A DNA stretch of 64,000 nt from Niallia sp. XMNu-256 (GTDB lineage: Bacteria > Bacillota > Bacilli > Bacillales > Cytobacillaceae), in contig NZ_CP137636.1 in assembly GCF_036670015.1 (NCBI RefSeq), positions 908,501 through 972,500 of the forward strand. The letters are read 5' to 3'. This document shows, one piece after another, positions 38,000-45,114 of the stretch. The notes below the pieces were generated by a model. The model was not told the DNA's origin, did no database searches, and saw nothing but the letters and a program-made list of their open reading frames with translations. Numbering within the stretch: the stretch's first letter is position 1; every line of letters begins with the position of its first letter. The position numbers and the translations under genes are program-made.

Positions 38000-39181
38000 T
38001 TATTCAAAATAACTACAAACGACTTGGGCAACTGATTTTGCAGCCACTAAAAGTGCATCTTCATCAATATCAAATTTTGGATGATGATTAAAATAAGGAT
38101 TTTCTACTCCTTTTGGACAACATCCTATATAAAAGAAACATCCAGGAATTTTTTCAAGATAGTATGCAAAGTCTTCTGAAGCAGAGATCATCGGATTTTC
38201 AAAGATTTCCTTTATATCTGGATCGTTCATTTTTTCTAGAGACGCTTTAACAAAGGCTGTTTTTTCTGGATCATTATATAAAGGAGGGTAATCTGCTGTA
38301 TAGGTCAAATCACAGCTAACTCCAAACATTTCTTCAATACCTTTTACAATGCGATGGACCTCTTTTTCAATTATTTGCTGCGTTTCAACAGACATATAGC
38401 GAATATCACCTTCAAGTTCAATACTGTCTTTGATTACATTAAAGGTGCCTTTTCCGTCGAAAGAGCCAATCGTGATCACCCCAGCATCAAATGGGTTTAA
38501 TCGACGACTAATAATTGTTTGGACAGCTGTAACAAAATGTGAGCCAGCAACAATTGAGTCATTTGCCGAATGAGGAGAAGAGCCGTGACCGCCAACACCT
38601 TGAATTTTCAGGTTGAAATAGGACCTTCCAGCCATCGCATAGCCACTGCGGATCCCGATAGAGCCTAAAGGTATATTTGGCATTAAGTGGATTCCGAATA
38701 TAGCATCTAGGTCTTCTAAAACACCAGATTCGACAATACTTTTTGCTCCGCCTGGCGGTACTTCCTCTGCATGTTGATGGATTATTTTAATAGTGCCCGT
38801 AATCTCAGACTTTAATTTTATCAAACAGTCAGCAAGAACTAAAAGATAGGCTGTATGGCCATCATGCCCGCATGCATGCATAATTCCTTCGTTTTTAGAT
38901 TTAAATGGCACATCCGTTTCTTCTACGATTGGTAGAGCATCAAAATCTGCTCGAAGGCCGATAGTTTTCCCAGGTTTTCCACCTTTGATTGTCACTATAA
39001 TCCCATAACCATTTCCAACATTTCTTTGGATTTCTACATCTTTACCATGATAAAAATCAGCAATATATTGAGCTGTTTTTTCTTCTTGAAACGAAACTTC
39101 GGGATTTGCATGTAAATAACGGCGAATTTCGATGATTTCCTCTTTCCGGGACTCTAACATTTCCATTAATTGTTTTTTCAT
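38000..39181 (-). CDS. M20D amidohydrolase (N-acyl amino acid / hippurate hydrolase-like), copy 1
   Basis: A 393-residue metallo-amidase of the HipO/ILL family. The dimetal site is visible: C104 and H106 in HACGHDGHT, E139-E140 in HQHAEE, H165 in GIHLMP and the C-terminal FNHHPKFDIDE. The inserted lid domain begins near GGHGSSPHSANDS. Enzymes of this family cleave the amide bond of N-acetyl or N-benzoyl amino acids and related conjugates. ATG behind AAGGAGGA. It has its own promoter region with a 75-bp element shared with the paralogous unit at 42 kb and a cre site. It is close to 88 percent identical, by eye in the first 145 residues, to the next gene. Confidence 0.9.
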   Translation of the reverse strand: MKKQLMEMLESRKEEIIEIRRYLHANPEVSFQEEKTAQYIADFYHGKDVEIQRNVGNGYGIIVTIKGGKPGKTIGLRADFDALPIVEETDVPFKSKNEGIMHACGHDGHTAYLLVLADCLIKLKSEITGTIKIIHQHAEEVPPGGAKSIVESGVLEDLDAIFGIHLMPNIPLGSIGIRSGYAMAGRSYFNLKIQGVGGHGSSPHSANDSIVAGSHFVTAVQTIISRRLNPFDAGVITIGSFDGKGTFNVIKDSIELEGDIRYMSVETQQIIEKEVHRIVKGIEEMFGVSCDLTYTADYPPLYNDPEKTAFVKASLEKMNDPDIKEIFENPMISASEDFAYYLEKIPGCFFYIGCCPKGVENPYFNHHPKFDIDEDALLVAAKSVAQVVCSYFE

Positions 39182-39259
39182 AATGAAATCCTCCTTTTTG
39201 ATTCAACTAATTGGTATGTATTAACATAAAGCTTTTTGATTAACAGTGAATAGCAAATT

Positions 39260-39273
39260 GGTAATCGCTTACA
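39260..39273 (-). promoter_or_regulatory. Candidate cre site downstream of the M20 copy 1 promoter
   Basis: GGTAATCGCTTACA matches TGWNANCGNTNWCA with one mismatch (G for T at position 1). It lies between the predicted promoter and the gene, where bound CcpA would act as a roadblock. Confidence 0.5.
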
Positions 39274-39329
39274 ATACAATTGATCTTGCTATTCAAAATC
39301 AAGGTAACTGATGGATGGAAGGATAACTA

Positions 39330-39404
39330 TATTGTATATTTTTTGATAACACTACGTAATGCTAAAATTTTTAATTTTTAATCCTTAGAATGAAATTTTT
39401 TTCA
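39330..39404 (-). promoter_or_regulatory. 75-bp conserved promoter/operator element, copy 1 (M20 copy 1)
   Basis: Bounded by TATTGTATA and AATGAAATTTTTTTCA on the plus strand, exactly as at 42096-42170. The 52-nt part starting TACGTAATG agrees at about 42 positions by hand count. On the transcribed (minus) strand TATACAATA contains a -10-like TACAAT, with no good -35, which suggests an activator-dependent promoter. Confidence 0.7.
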
Positions 39405-39428
39405 TGAAATAATATTTTAGGATATAAA

Positions 39429-39465
39429 AAAGCAGGTTTAGAATAAGTTTTTCTAAACCTGCTTT
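39429..39465 (-). terminator. Terminator after M20 copy 2
   Basis: A 15-bp perfect stem, AAAGCAGGTTTAGAA (39429-39443) with TTCTAAACCTGCTTT (39451-39465), followed on the minus strand by a T-run. Confidence 0.9.
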
Positions 39466-39493
39466 ATTTGACTGACTACAAAATTATTGTTCC

Positions 39494-40675
39494 TTATTCA
39501 GAGTAACTGCAGACAACTTGAGCAACTGATTTTGCTGCAACTAATAGAGCATCTTCATCAATGTCAAATTTTGGGTGATGATTAAAATAAGCCTTCTCAA
39601 CGCCTTTAGGCTTACACCCAATGTAGAAGAAACAACCAGGGATCTTTTCAAGATAATAGGCAAAGTCTTCTGATCCTGAGAGCATAGGACCTTCTATGAT
39701 TTCCTTAATATCTGGATCGTTCGTATTTTCAAGAGTAGACTTCACAAATAAGGTTATCTCAGGGTCATTATATAATGGCGGATAATCTGCAGTATATGTT
39801 AATTCACAATTAACCCCGAATTCTTCTTCAATCCCTTTTACAATACGGCGAACCTCTTTTTCGATCAATTGTTGTGTTTCAACTGTCATATAGCGTACAT
39901 CACCTTCAAGTTCGACACTATCTTTAATAACATTGAATGTGCCTTTTCCATCAAAAGATCCAATGGTGATGACCCCAACATCAAATGGATTTAATCGACG
40001 GCTAATAATGGTTTGGACTGCTGTGACAAAATATGCTCCAGCAACAATGGAATCATTTGCGCTGTGAGGGGAAGAGCCATGCCCGCCAACACCTTGAATT
40101 TTAAGTTTGAAATAGGTTCTTCCTGCCATTGCATATCCGCTTCGATATCCTATTGTTCCTGCTGAATCAAAAGGGAATAAATGGATGCCAAAAATTGCAT
40201 CTAAGTCGTCTAAGAGACCTGATTCCATAATACTTTTTGCCCCGCCTGGAGGTGTCTCTTCTGCATGCTGATGAATAATTTTGATGGTACCTGCAACTTC
40301 TGACTTTAGTTGAATGAGACAGTCAGCTAGAACTAAAAGGTAAGCGGTATGTCCATCATGTCCACATGCATGCATAACTCCTTCATTTTTGGATTTAAAT
40401 GGCACATCGGTTTCTTCGAAAATTGGTAAAGCATCAAAATCTGCTCGAAGGCCGATTGTTTTTCCAGGCTTTTCGCCTTTAATCGTGACTACCATCCCAT
40501 AACCATTTCCTACATTTGTTTGGATTTCAACATCTTTTCCATGGTAAAAATCAGCAATATATTGAGCTGTTTTTTCTTCTTGGAATGATAACTCTGGATT
40601 TTCGTGTAAATAGCGACGAATTTCAATGATTTCTTCTTTACGAGATTCTAACATTTCTATTAATTTACTTTTCAT
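39494..40675 (-). CDS. M20D amidohydrolase (N-acyl amino acid / hippurate hydrolase-like), copy 2
   Basis: A 393-residue close paralogue of the downstream gene with all metal ligands conserved (HACGHDGHT, HQHAEE, GIHLFP, HHPKFDIDE). Differences cluster in surface positions and around residues 165-175 (HLFPFDSAGTIGYRS versus HLMPNIPLGSIGIRS), beside the metal site, which could alter substrate choice. The frame opens three codons earlier at 40684, but that ATG directly abuts AAAAGG; the ATG at 40675 has proper spacing and gives the same length as copy 1. It lies 15 nt after the OFA-type MFS gene, clearly one operon, and ends in a strong terminator. Confidence 0.9.
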   Translation of the reverse strand: MKSKLIEMLESRKEEIIEIRRYLHENPELSFQEEKTAQYIADFYHGKDVEIQTNVGNGYGMVVTIKGEKPGKTIGLRADFDALPIFEETDVPFKSKNEGVMHACGHDGHTAYLLVLADCLIQLKSEVAGTIKIIHQHAEETPPGGAKSIMESGLLDDLDAIFGIHLFPFDSAGTIGYRSGYAMAGRTYFKLKIQGVGGHGSSPHSANDSIVAGAYFVTAVQTIISRRLNPFDVGVITIGSFDGKGTFNVIKDSVELEGDVRYMTVETQQLIEKEVRRIVKGIEEEFGVNCELTYTADYPPLYNDPEITLFVKSTLENTNDPDIKEIIEGPMLSGSEDFAYYLEKIPGCFFYIGCKPKGVEKAYFNHHPKFDIDEDALLVAAKSVAQVVCSYSE

Positions 40676-40690
40676 CAGACTCATCCTTTT

Positions 40691-41977
40691 CTAGTTTACT
40701 CGTTCAGTATACAATTTTGCAGATTCTTTAACTTCACTAGAATATTTCTTTCTTGAAATAGTATATGATAATGAAATACAAGCCATGGACAGTAATGCGA
40801 TAACCGTTAATCCGATCCATGCCCATGTATAAGAACCCATTAGATCATATACTGCTCCAGTGAGCACTCCACCTAAAGCCATACCTACTTGAAATGCACT
40901 GTTTGTGATTCCCATCATTACTCCAGCGTTGTTAGTACCAAAAATATGGCTGGCATAAAGTGGAATAGATACACTCGCAACTGCATTTCCTAGTGCAAAG
41001 AAAATCGCCATTATGATTAAAATTGGTTTATTTTGTCCAAATAATAATAGGATAAAGGCAACGGATATAGCTAAATATCCAAGGGTTCCAGATTTAATAA
41101 CGCCTAATTTATCACTAAGCCAGCCCAAAATTAATTTACCAAAGATCCCTAATAAAGAATATATGGAAACAATTGTTGCGGCATAAGCCATTCCATGCAT
41201 ATCACTGACATATGGGTTTATTTGCTGAAGAGAGCCCGTTGTAATTAAACCTAGAGTAAAGATTCCTATCATATAAATGTAGAAAAAAGGTTTTTTCTTA
41301 GCTTCGGCTGGTGTAATGTCTATTTCAGTTTCAGCCTTTGTATTTAAACTCTGATCTTCTACTTCATCTGCTCCATATGGTTTTAGACCAGCCTCTTCAG
41401 GTGTTTTCTTCATGATGAGTAATGCAATAGGCAGGCCGATAATTAGAATAACAAGTCCCATGATAAAATAGGTTTGTCTCCAGCCAAAGTTTGTAATGAG
41501 ATTTGCGATGATAGGGCTCATTATAAAACCGCCTAAACCAATACCAGAGATTGCAATACTCATGGCTAATCCTCTACTCTTTTTAAACCAATTAACGATA
41601 ATAATCTGTGTTGTTAAGTTTCCACAGAAAGCGAAGGATACACCTAAAAATGCTGCGGAAATATACAAGTGAAAGATCGATTGTGCGATCCCATAAGACA
41701 TATAGGAAAGAGAGAAAACGATAATACCGATAGATAAAATCATTTTTACATTGTATTTTTGAACCATCTTCCCGACAATGGGTGATAAAATAATTCCACA
41801 TACAGCAATAATCGTAGTTGTTAATGTAAAAGCACTACGAGGAATATTGAACTCTTCTGTAATTGGAATCATATAAAGACTAACTAATGCGCTTGTAAAT
41901 GGAACAGTTATTGTTATTAATAAAAGACCGGCTAATACGATCCACCAACCATAAAATAAACCTTTTCTCTTTGGCAT
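40691..41977 (-). CDS. MFS transporter, oxalate/formate antiporter (OFA / monocarboxylate) type
   Basis: A 428-residue permease with 12 predicted helices. GLFYGWWIVLAG at the N-terminus, NWFKKSRGLAMSIAISGIGLGG (partial) and FGWRQTYFIMGL are typical of OFA/monocarboxylate-porter proteins, and KKTPEEAGLKPYG before the central loop is common in them. The frame opens at 42019, but GGGAGGAG precedes the ATG at 41977, and the upstream codons carry a cre-like site. First gene of the unit with M20 copy 2. Likely substrate is a carboxylate, perhaps an N-acyl amino acid; not provable here. Confidence 0.87.
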   Translation of the reverse strand: MPKRKGLFYGWWIVLAGLLLITITVPFTSALVSLYMIPITEEFNIPRSAFTLTTTIIAVCGIILSPIVGKMVQKYNVKMILSIGIIVFSLSYMSYGIAQSIFHLYISAAFLGVSFAFCGNLTTQIIIVNWFKKSRGLAMSIAISGIGLGGFIMSPIIANLITNFGWRQTYFIMGLVILIIGLPIALLIMKKTPEEAGLKPYGADEVEDQSLNTKAETEIDITPAEAKKKPFFYIYMIGIFTLGLITTGSLQQINPYVSDMHGMAYAATIVSIYSLLGIFGKLILGWLSDKLGVIKSGTLGYLAISVAFILLLFGQNKPILIIMAIFFALGNAVASVSIPLYASHIFGTNNAGVMMGITNSAFQVGMALGGVLTGAVYDLMGSYTWAWIGLTVIALLSMACISLSYTISRKKYSSEVKESAKLYTERVN

Positions 41978-42004
41978 ACTTACTCCTCCCAAAAATTTAA
42001 AAGT

Positions 42005-42018
42005 GGTAATCGCTAACA
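42005..42018 (-). promoter_or_regulatory. Candidate cre site 2 upstream of the OFA transporter
   Basis: GGTAATCGCTAACA matches the cre consensus with one mismatch, nearly the same sequence as the site at 39260. It lies in the transcribed leader. Confidence 0.45.
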
Positions 42019-42095
42019 TCCTTGAATTACCCTTGATTTACCCTTGCTTTGTAGAATGTAAACAAGGTTATAAATATTCAGCTGAACTATAGTTT

Positions 42096-42170
42096 TATTG
42101 TATAGGAATGATAGCGCTTACGTAATGTTAAAAAATTTCATTTTTGCTTGATAAAATGAAATTTTTTTCA
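42096..42170 (-). promoter_or_regulatory. 75-bp conserved promoter/operator element, copy 2, with 15-bp perfect inverted repeat
   Basis: Same borders (TATTGTATA ... AATGAAATTTTTTTCA) and length as 39330-39404. Within it AAAAAATTTCATTTT (42130-42144) and its exact complement at 42153-42167 form a 15-bp inverted repeat with an 8-bp spacer, a good shape for a dimeric regulator. The PucR-type gene next door is the obvious candidate. Confidence 0.75.
42109..42122 (-). promoter_or_regulatory. Candidate cre site 1 in the OFA transporter promoter
   Basis: TGATAGCGCTTACG matches the cre consensus with one mismatch (last base) and lies between the predicted -10 and the conserved TACGTAATG, so CcpA binding would block RNA polymerase directly. 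Confidence 0.6.
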
Positions 42171-42209
42171 CAAACAATGAGAGAGGCTGTTTGTATGCAT
42201 CTTTAGCTA

Positions 42210-43835
42210 TTAGTTAAGCAGATTGAGTAATATTTCTAATTTTAGTCGATCTAGAGGTTCCTCTAGTTCAATATGAATTCGATCTTTTATATGTTCAATT
42301 CTCTTTCTTACCGTATTAATATGAAGATAAAGCTTTTTTGCTGTATGACTATAATTCATGTTGCAATCGAGATAGACTTTCAAGGTATCGATTAATTCCT
42401 TATTTTCATCGTGATCGAATAACTTCTTTAAATCCTTAAGCATCATTTCAACTTCATCTTTTTGGATATCTATCCATGCAAATGCTCCTAAATCTGAGTA
42501 GACTAGGTAATTTTTATTTGGAAATATCAGTTTGCCATTCGTTATTGTCTTTTCACATCTTGTATAATTTCTTTTTAATTCAAATATTGTATCGCTTTTA
42601 TCAGATATTCCAAACAAAAGATTTATATTATCTACTTTTCTTTCTAGTTTATTGTATAGTTCTCTAAAATACTTTCTAACAAGCTTTAAATTTTTTTCGT
42701 GCGAAAGGGTTTCATCTTTCGGAATGAGAAAAATAAAGCTATTTTCATCAAGGATCGCCATTCTGATATCAGTGTAACTAGTATTTGTGTAGACTGTATT
42801 TTTTACGATATCCTTATAACTTGATAGTTGTATATCGTTGTTCGTTTGCGTCATTAATATCAAATAATACTTTAAATTTATATCTAGCTTTAAATCTGTT
42901 GCACGTTTAGCGATTATTTCGTGATTGGATAGGTTTCCTAATAAGTAATCAGCAATAAACTTTTCAAAGCCTGCATCACCAATGTTCTGAGCAATGAGTA
43001 ATTGTTCATATAAGGATTGAAGCAATACAAAGCCAATCCGTAGAGCAAATTGATCGAAATAGTCTATCAGATCTGTAGCTTCAACTACTACGAAGTATGC
43101 TTCTATTTTATCGCCGACTGTAATTGGAACCGTAATCCAACTATAGGGCCGAACATATTTATCATCAAAGAATCGATAACGAACCATGTTTAGATTATTG
43201 CAAAGAATTTCTTTAGTATAATCGAAGGAAGGTTCCCAAAAGTCTTCTATCTCTAGTTGGTCAGCCAGCTTCAAAAAGGCTGGAGAACTATAGTAGGCTT
43301 TTTCATTTGATAAGTCATAGAGCATGGCAGGGAAATTCATTTCTTTCTCAATTTGAGATAATATTTTATCGATCTTTCTAACCTGATAGGAGAGGTTAGA
43401 ATAGTTGTTTGGATTCGTGTTCCTGATATTGAACTGTCTAATGCTTTGATTCATAACAAGAACATTCAGTTGATTCATGATTCCCATCCATGAATACTCT
43501 AACGGGATATTTATTAAAGGGATATTATACTGATCAAAAGCTGCGATCACATGCTCTGGTATATGATCAATGAACCTTCCTAATTTTATCCCAAAAGCTG
43601 ATATTTTGTTCAAGTCGCCTGATTCTATAATATTTTCGAATAATCCTGGATTTTTATAAAATACATAGCCTGATGTGATTACTAACTCTCGGCCATAACT
43701 CCATCTTTCGAAACTGTCAGGGGCATCCATTACGGCAATACCTTGTATTTGATTGTCAAGTCCTTTATGTCCAGCTATTAATTTAAAATCTTTGAAAGGT
43801 TCAGATTTAAGCATATCTCTCACGTAGATACCCAT
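42210..43835 (-). CDS. PucR-family transcriptional regulator
   Basis: A 541-residue protein with an N-terminal PucR sensory domain (residues 1-125, VRDMLKSEPFKDFKLIAGHKG, cited in part), a middle GGDEF-like region without catalytic motif, and a C-terminal helix-turn-helix typical of PucR/CdaR: NYSHTAKKLYLHINTVRKR. PucR proteins activate catabolic genes in response to a metabolite; B. subtilis PucR controls purine degradation, but relatives control many pathways. It is upstream of, and on the same strand as, the OFA transporter and the amidohydrolases, so it is the likely regulator of both units. Its ligand is unknown. No strong Shine-Dalgarno is seen (GTTGAG). Confidence 0.88.
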   Translation of the reverse strand: MGIYVRDMLKSEPFKDFKLIAGHKGLDNQIQGIAVMDAPDSFERWSYGRELVITSGYVFYKNPGLFENIIESGDLNKISAFGIKLGRFIDHIPEHVIAAFDQYNIPLINIPLEYSWMGIMNQLNVLVMNQSIRQFNIRNTNPNNYSNLSYQVRKIDKILSQIEKEMNFPAMLYDLSNEKAYYSSPAFLKLADQLEIEDFWEPSFDYTKEILCNNLNMVRYRFFDDKYVRPYSWITVPITVGDKIEAYFVVVEATDLIDYFDQFALRIGFVLLQSLYEQLLIAQNIGDAGFEKFIADYLLGNLSNHEIIAKRATDLKLDINLKYYLILMTQTNNDIQLSSYKDIVKNTVYTNTSYTDIRMAILDENSFIFLIPKDETLSHEKNLKLVRKYFRELYNKLERKVDNINLLFGISDKSDTIFELKRNYTRCEKTITNGKLIFPNKNYLVYSDLGAFAWIDIQKDEVEMMLKDLKKLFDHDENKELIDTLKVYLDCNMNYSHTAKKLYLHINTVRKRIEHIKDRIHIELEEPLDRLKLEILLNLLN

Positions 43836-44050
43836 GATTTCTCAACTACTTTCTATATAAAATGTCGAATGTTATCATTATAGCAAAATGAAAATAAAGA
43901 TTATAGGCTAATAGAGAAGTAAAGTATGATTGGAACAAATTGGATTTTCTTCAAATGTTGAATAGTGAAAGAATGGGGACATAAAGAAAAAATCCATACT
44001 TTTTAAGCAAAGTAAATAGATGGATATATAGTAAAAGAATAATAATAAAT

Positions 44051-44096
44051 AAAAAACCCTTGAAACGTTGTTTTAACAACATTTCAAGGGTTTTAT
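44051..44096 (-). terminator. Terminator after rpsD
   Basis: AAAACCCTTGAAA-C-GTTGTT pairs with AACAAC-A-TTTCAAGGGTTTT, one internal mismatch, followed on the minus strand by a T-rich tract. Confidence 0.9.
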
Positions 44097-44121
44097 TAGC
44101 ATTAAAATAATTAAGCTAATA

Positions 44122-44724
44122 TTAACGAGAGTAGAACTCAACGATAAATGCTTCGTTAATTTCCGCTGGAAGTTCAGAGCGTTCTGGTAAACGAGTGAAT
44201 GTTCCTTCTAGCTTGTCTGCATCAAAAGTTAAGTAATCAGGAACAAAGTTGTTCACTTCGATTGCTTCTTTGATGATATCAAGGTTACGTGATTTTTCGC
44301 GTACACCGATTGTTTGACCAGGTTGCAGGCGGTAAGATGGAATATCTACACGCTTGCCATCTACTAAAATGTGACCATGGTTAACAAGTTGACGAGCTTG
44401 ACGACGAGTACGCGCTAAGCCTAAACGGTAAACAAGATTATCTAAACGTGAGTCTAAAAGAATCATGAAGGTTTCACCATGAATACCACCCATTTTACCC
44501 GCTTTAACGAATAAGTTATGGAATTGTTTTTCATTTAAACCGTACATATGGCGAAGCTTTTGCTTTTCTTGTAATTGTAAACCATATTCAGATAATTTTT
44601 TACGTTGGTTTGGACCATGTTGTCCAGGAGCGTAAGGGCGCTTTTCTAATTCTTTACCAGTGCCGCTTAAAGAAACTCCTAAACGACGAGACAGTTTCCA
44701 ACTTGGACCTGTATAACGAGCCAT
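44122..44724 (-). CDS. rpsD: 30S ribosomal protein S4
   Basis: A 200-residue S4 protein: N-terminal [21 protein letters not shown] (partial), the S4 RNA-binding domain [22 protein letters not shown] and the C-terminal [14 protein letters not shown]-like end. It binds 16S rRNA early in 30S assembly and, in B. subtilis, represses translation of its own mRNA. No CXXC zinc motif is present at the N-terminus (the zinc-free type). Strong GAGGAGGAG Shine-Dalgarno. In B. subtilis it neighbours tyrS; here 20 kb intervene. Confidence 0.98.
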   Translation of the reverse strand: MARYTGPSWKLSRRLGVSLSGTGKELEKRPYAPGQHGPNQRKKLSEYGLQLQEKQKLRHMYGLNEKQFHNLFVKAGKMGGIHGETFMILLDSRLDNLVYRLGLARTRRQARQLVNHGHILVDGKRVDIPSYRLQPGQTIGVREKSRNLDIIKEAIEVNNFVPDYLTFDADKLEGTFTRLPERSELPAEINEAFIVEFYSR

Positions 44725-44740
44725 GAATGACTCCTCCTCT

Positions 44741-44906
44741 TTGTTTTTATTTTTGGTAAAATAAAAACAGATGTGACGTCTTTCTTGGGCATTTTGTTTT
44801 TTATGTACATTCGCCCTGCAGCAGAGGGTTACTCATACACCGTCATCAACGAGGAACAAAATGTAGCCAAAAAAGGATTCACATAAGCTGCGATATTTTA
44901 CACAAA
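44741..44906 (-). promoter_or_regulatory. rpsD leader, candidate S4 autoregulatory RNA
   Basis: A transcribed leader of about 180 nt lies between the promoter and the rpsD start. It contains complementary segments such as AACAAAATG (44864-44872) with CATTTTGTT (44791-44799). B. subtilis rpsD is known to be controlled by S4 binding its leader, and length, position and structure fit that element. I did not fold it fully. Confidence 0.6.
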
Positions 44907-44910
44907 GAAT

Positions 44911-44940
44911 ATTATAAGATTAAAAGGATATAGTTGTCAA
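44911..44940 (-). promoter_or_regulatory. SigmaA promoter of rpsD
   Basis: On the minus strand TTGACA (44935-44940), 18-bp spacer, TATAAT (44911-44916): both hexamers are perfect. Confidence 0.9.
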
Positions 44941-45114
44941 GTATATCCTTTTGAATTAATAAAAAAAGGTGTGTAAAATGGGAAAGTACGACAATAAAGT
45001 GAATTTTATTCCTACATTAGCTAAGAGGTAACATTAAGAATTCGGAATATAGTATAATGAAGTAAAAAAGACCTACATTTATTAAATAGTGATCGAAAAT
45101 TAGGTGAGGATTCC

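Noticed and set aside
24562-44121. Prophage, integrative element or insertion sequence as source of the inserted block
   Set aside because: No integrase, transposase, tRNA target, direct repeat pair or phage gene was seen; composition looks similar to the surroundings by eye.
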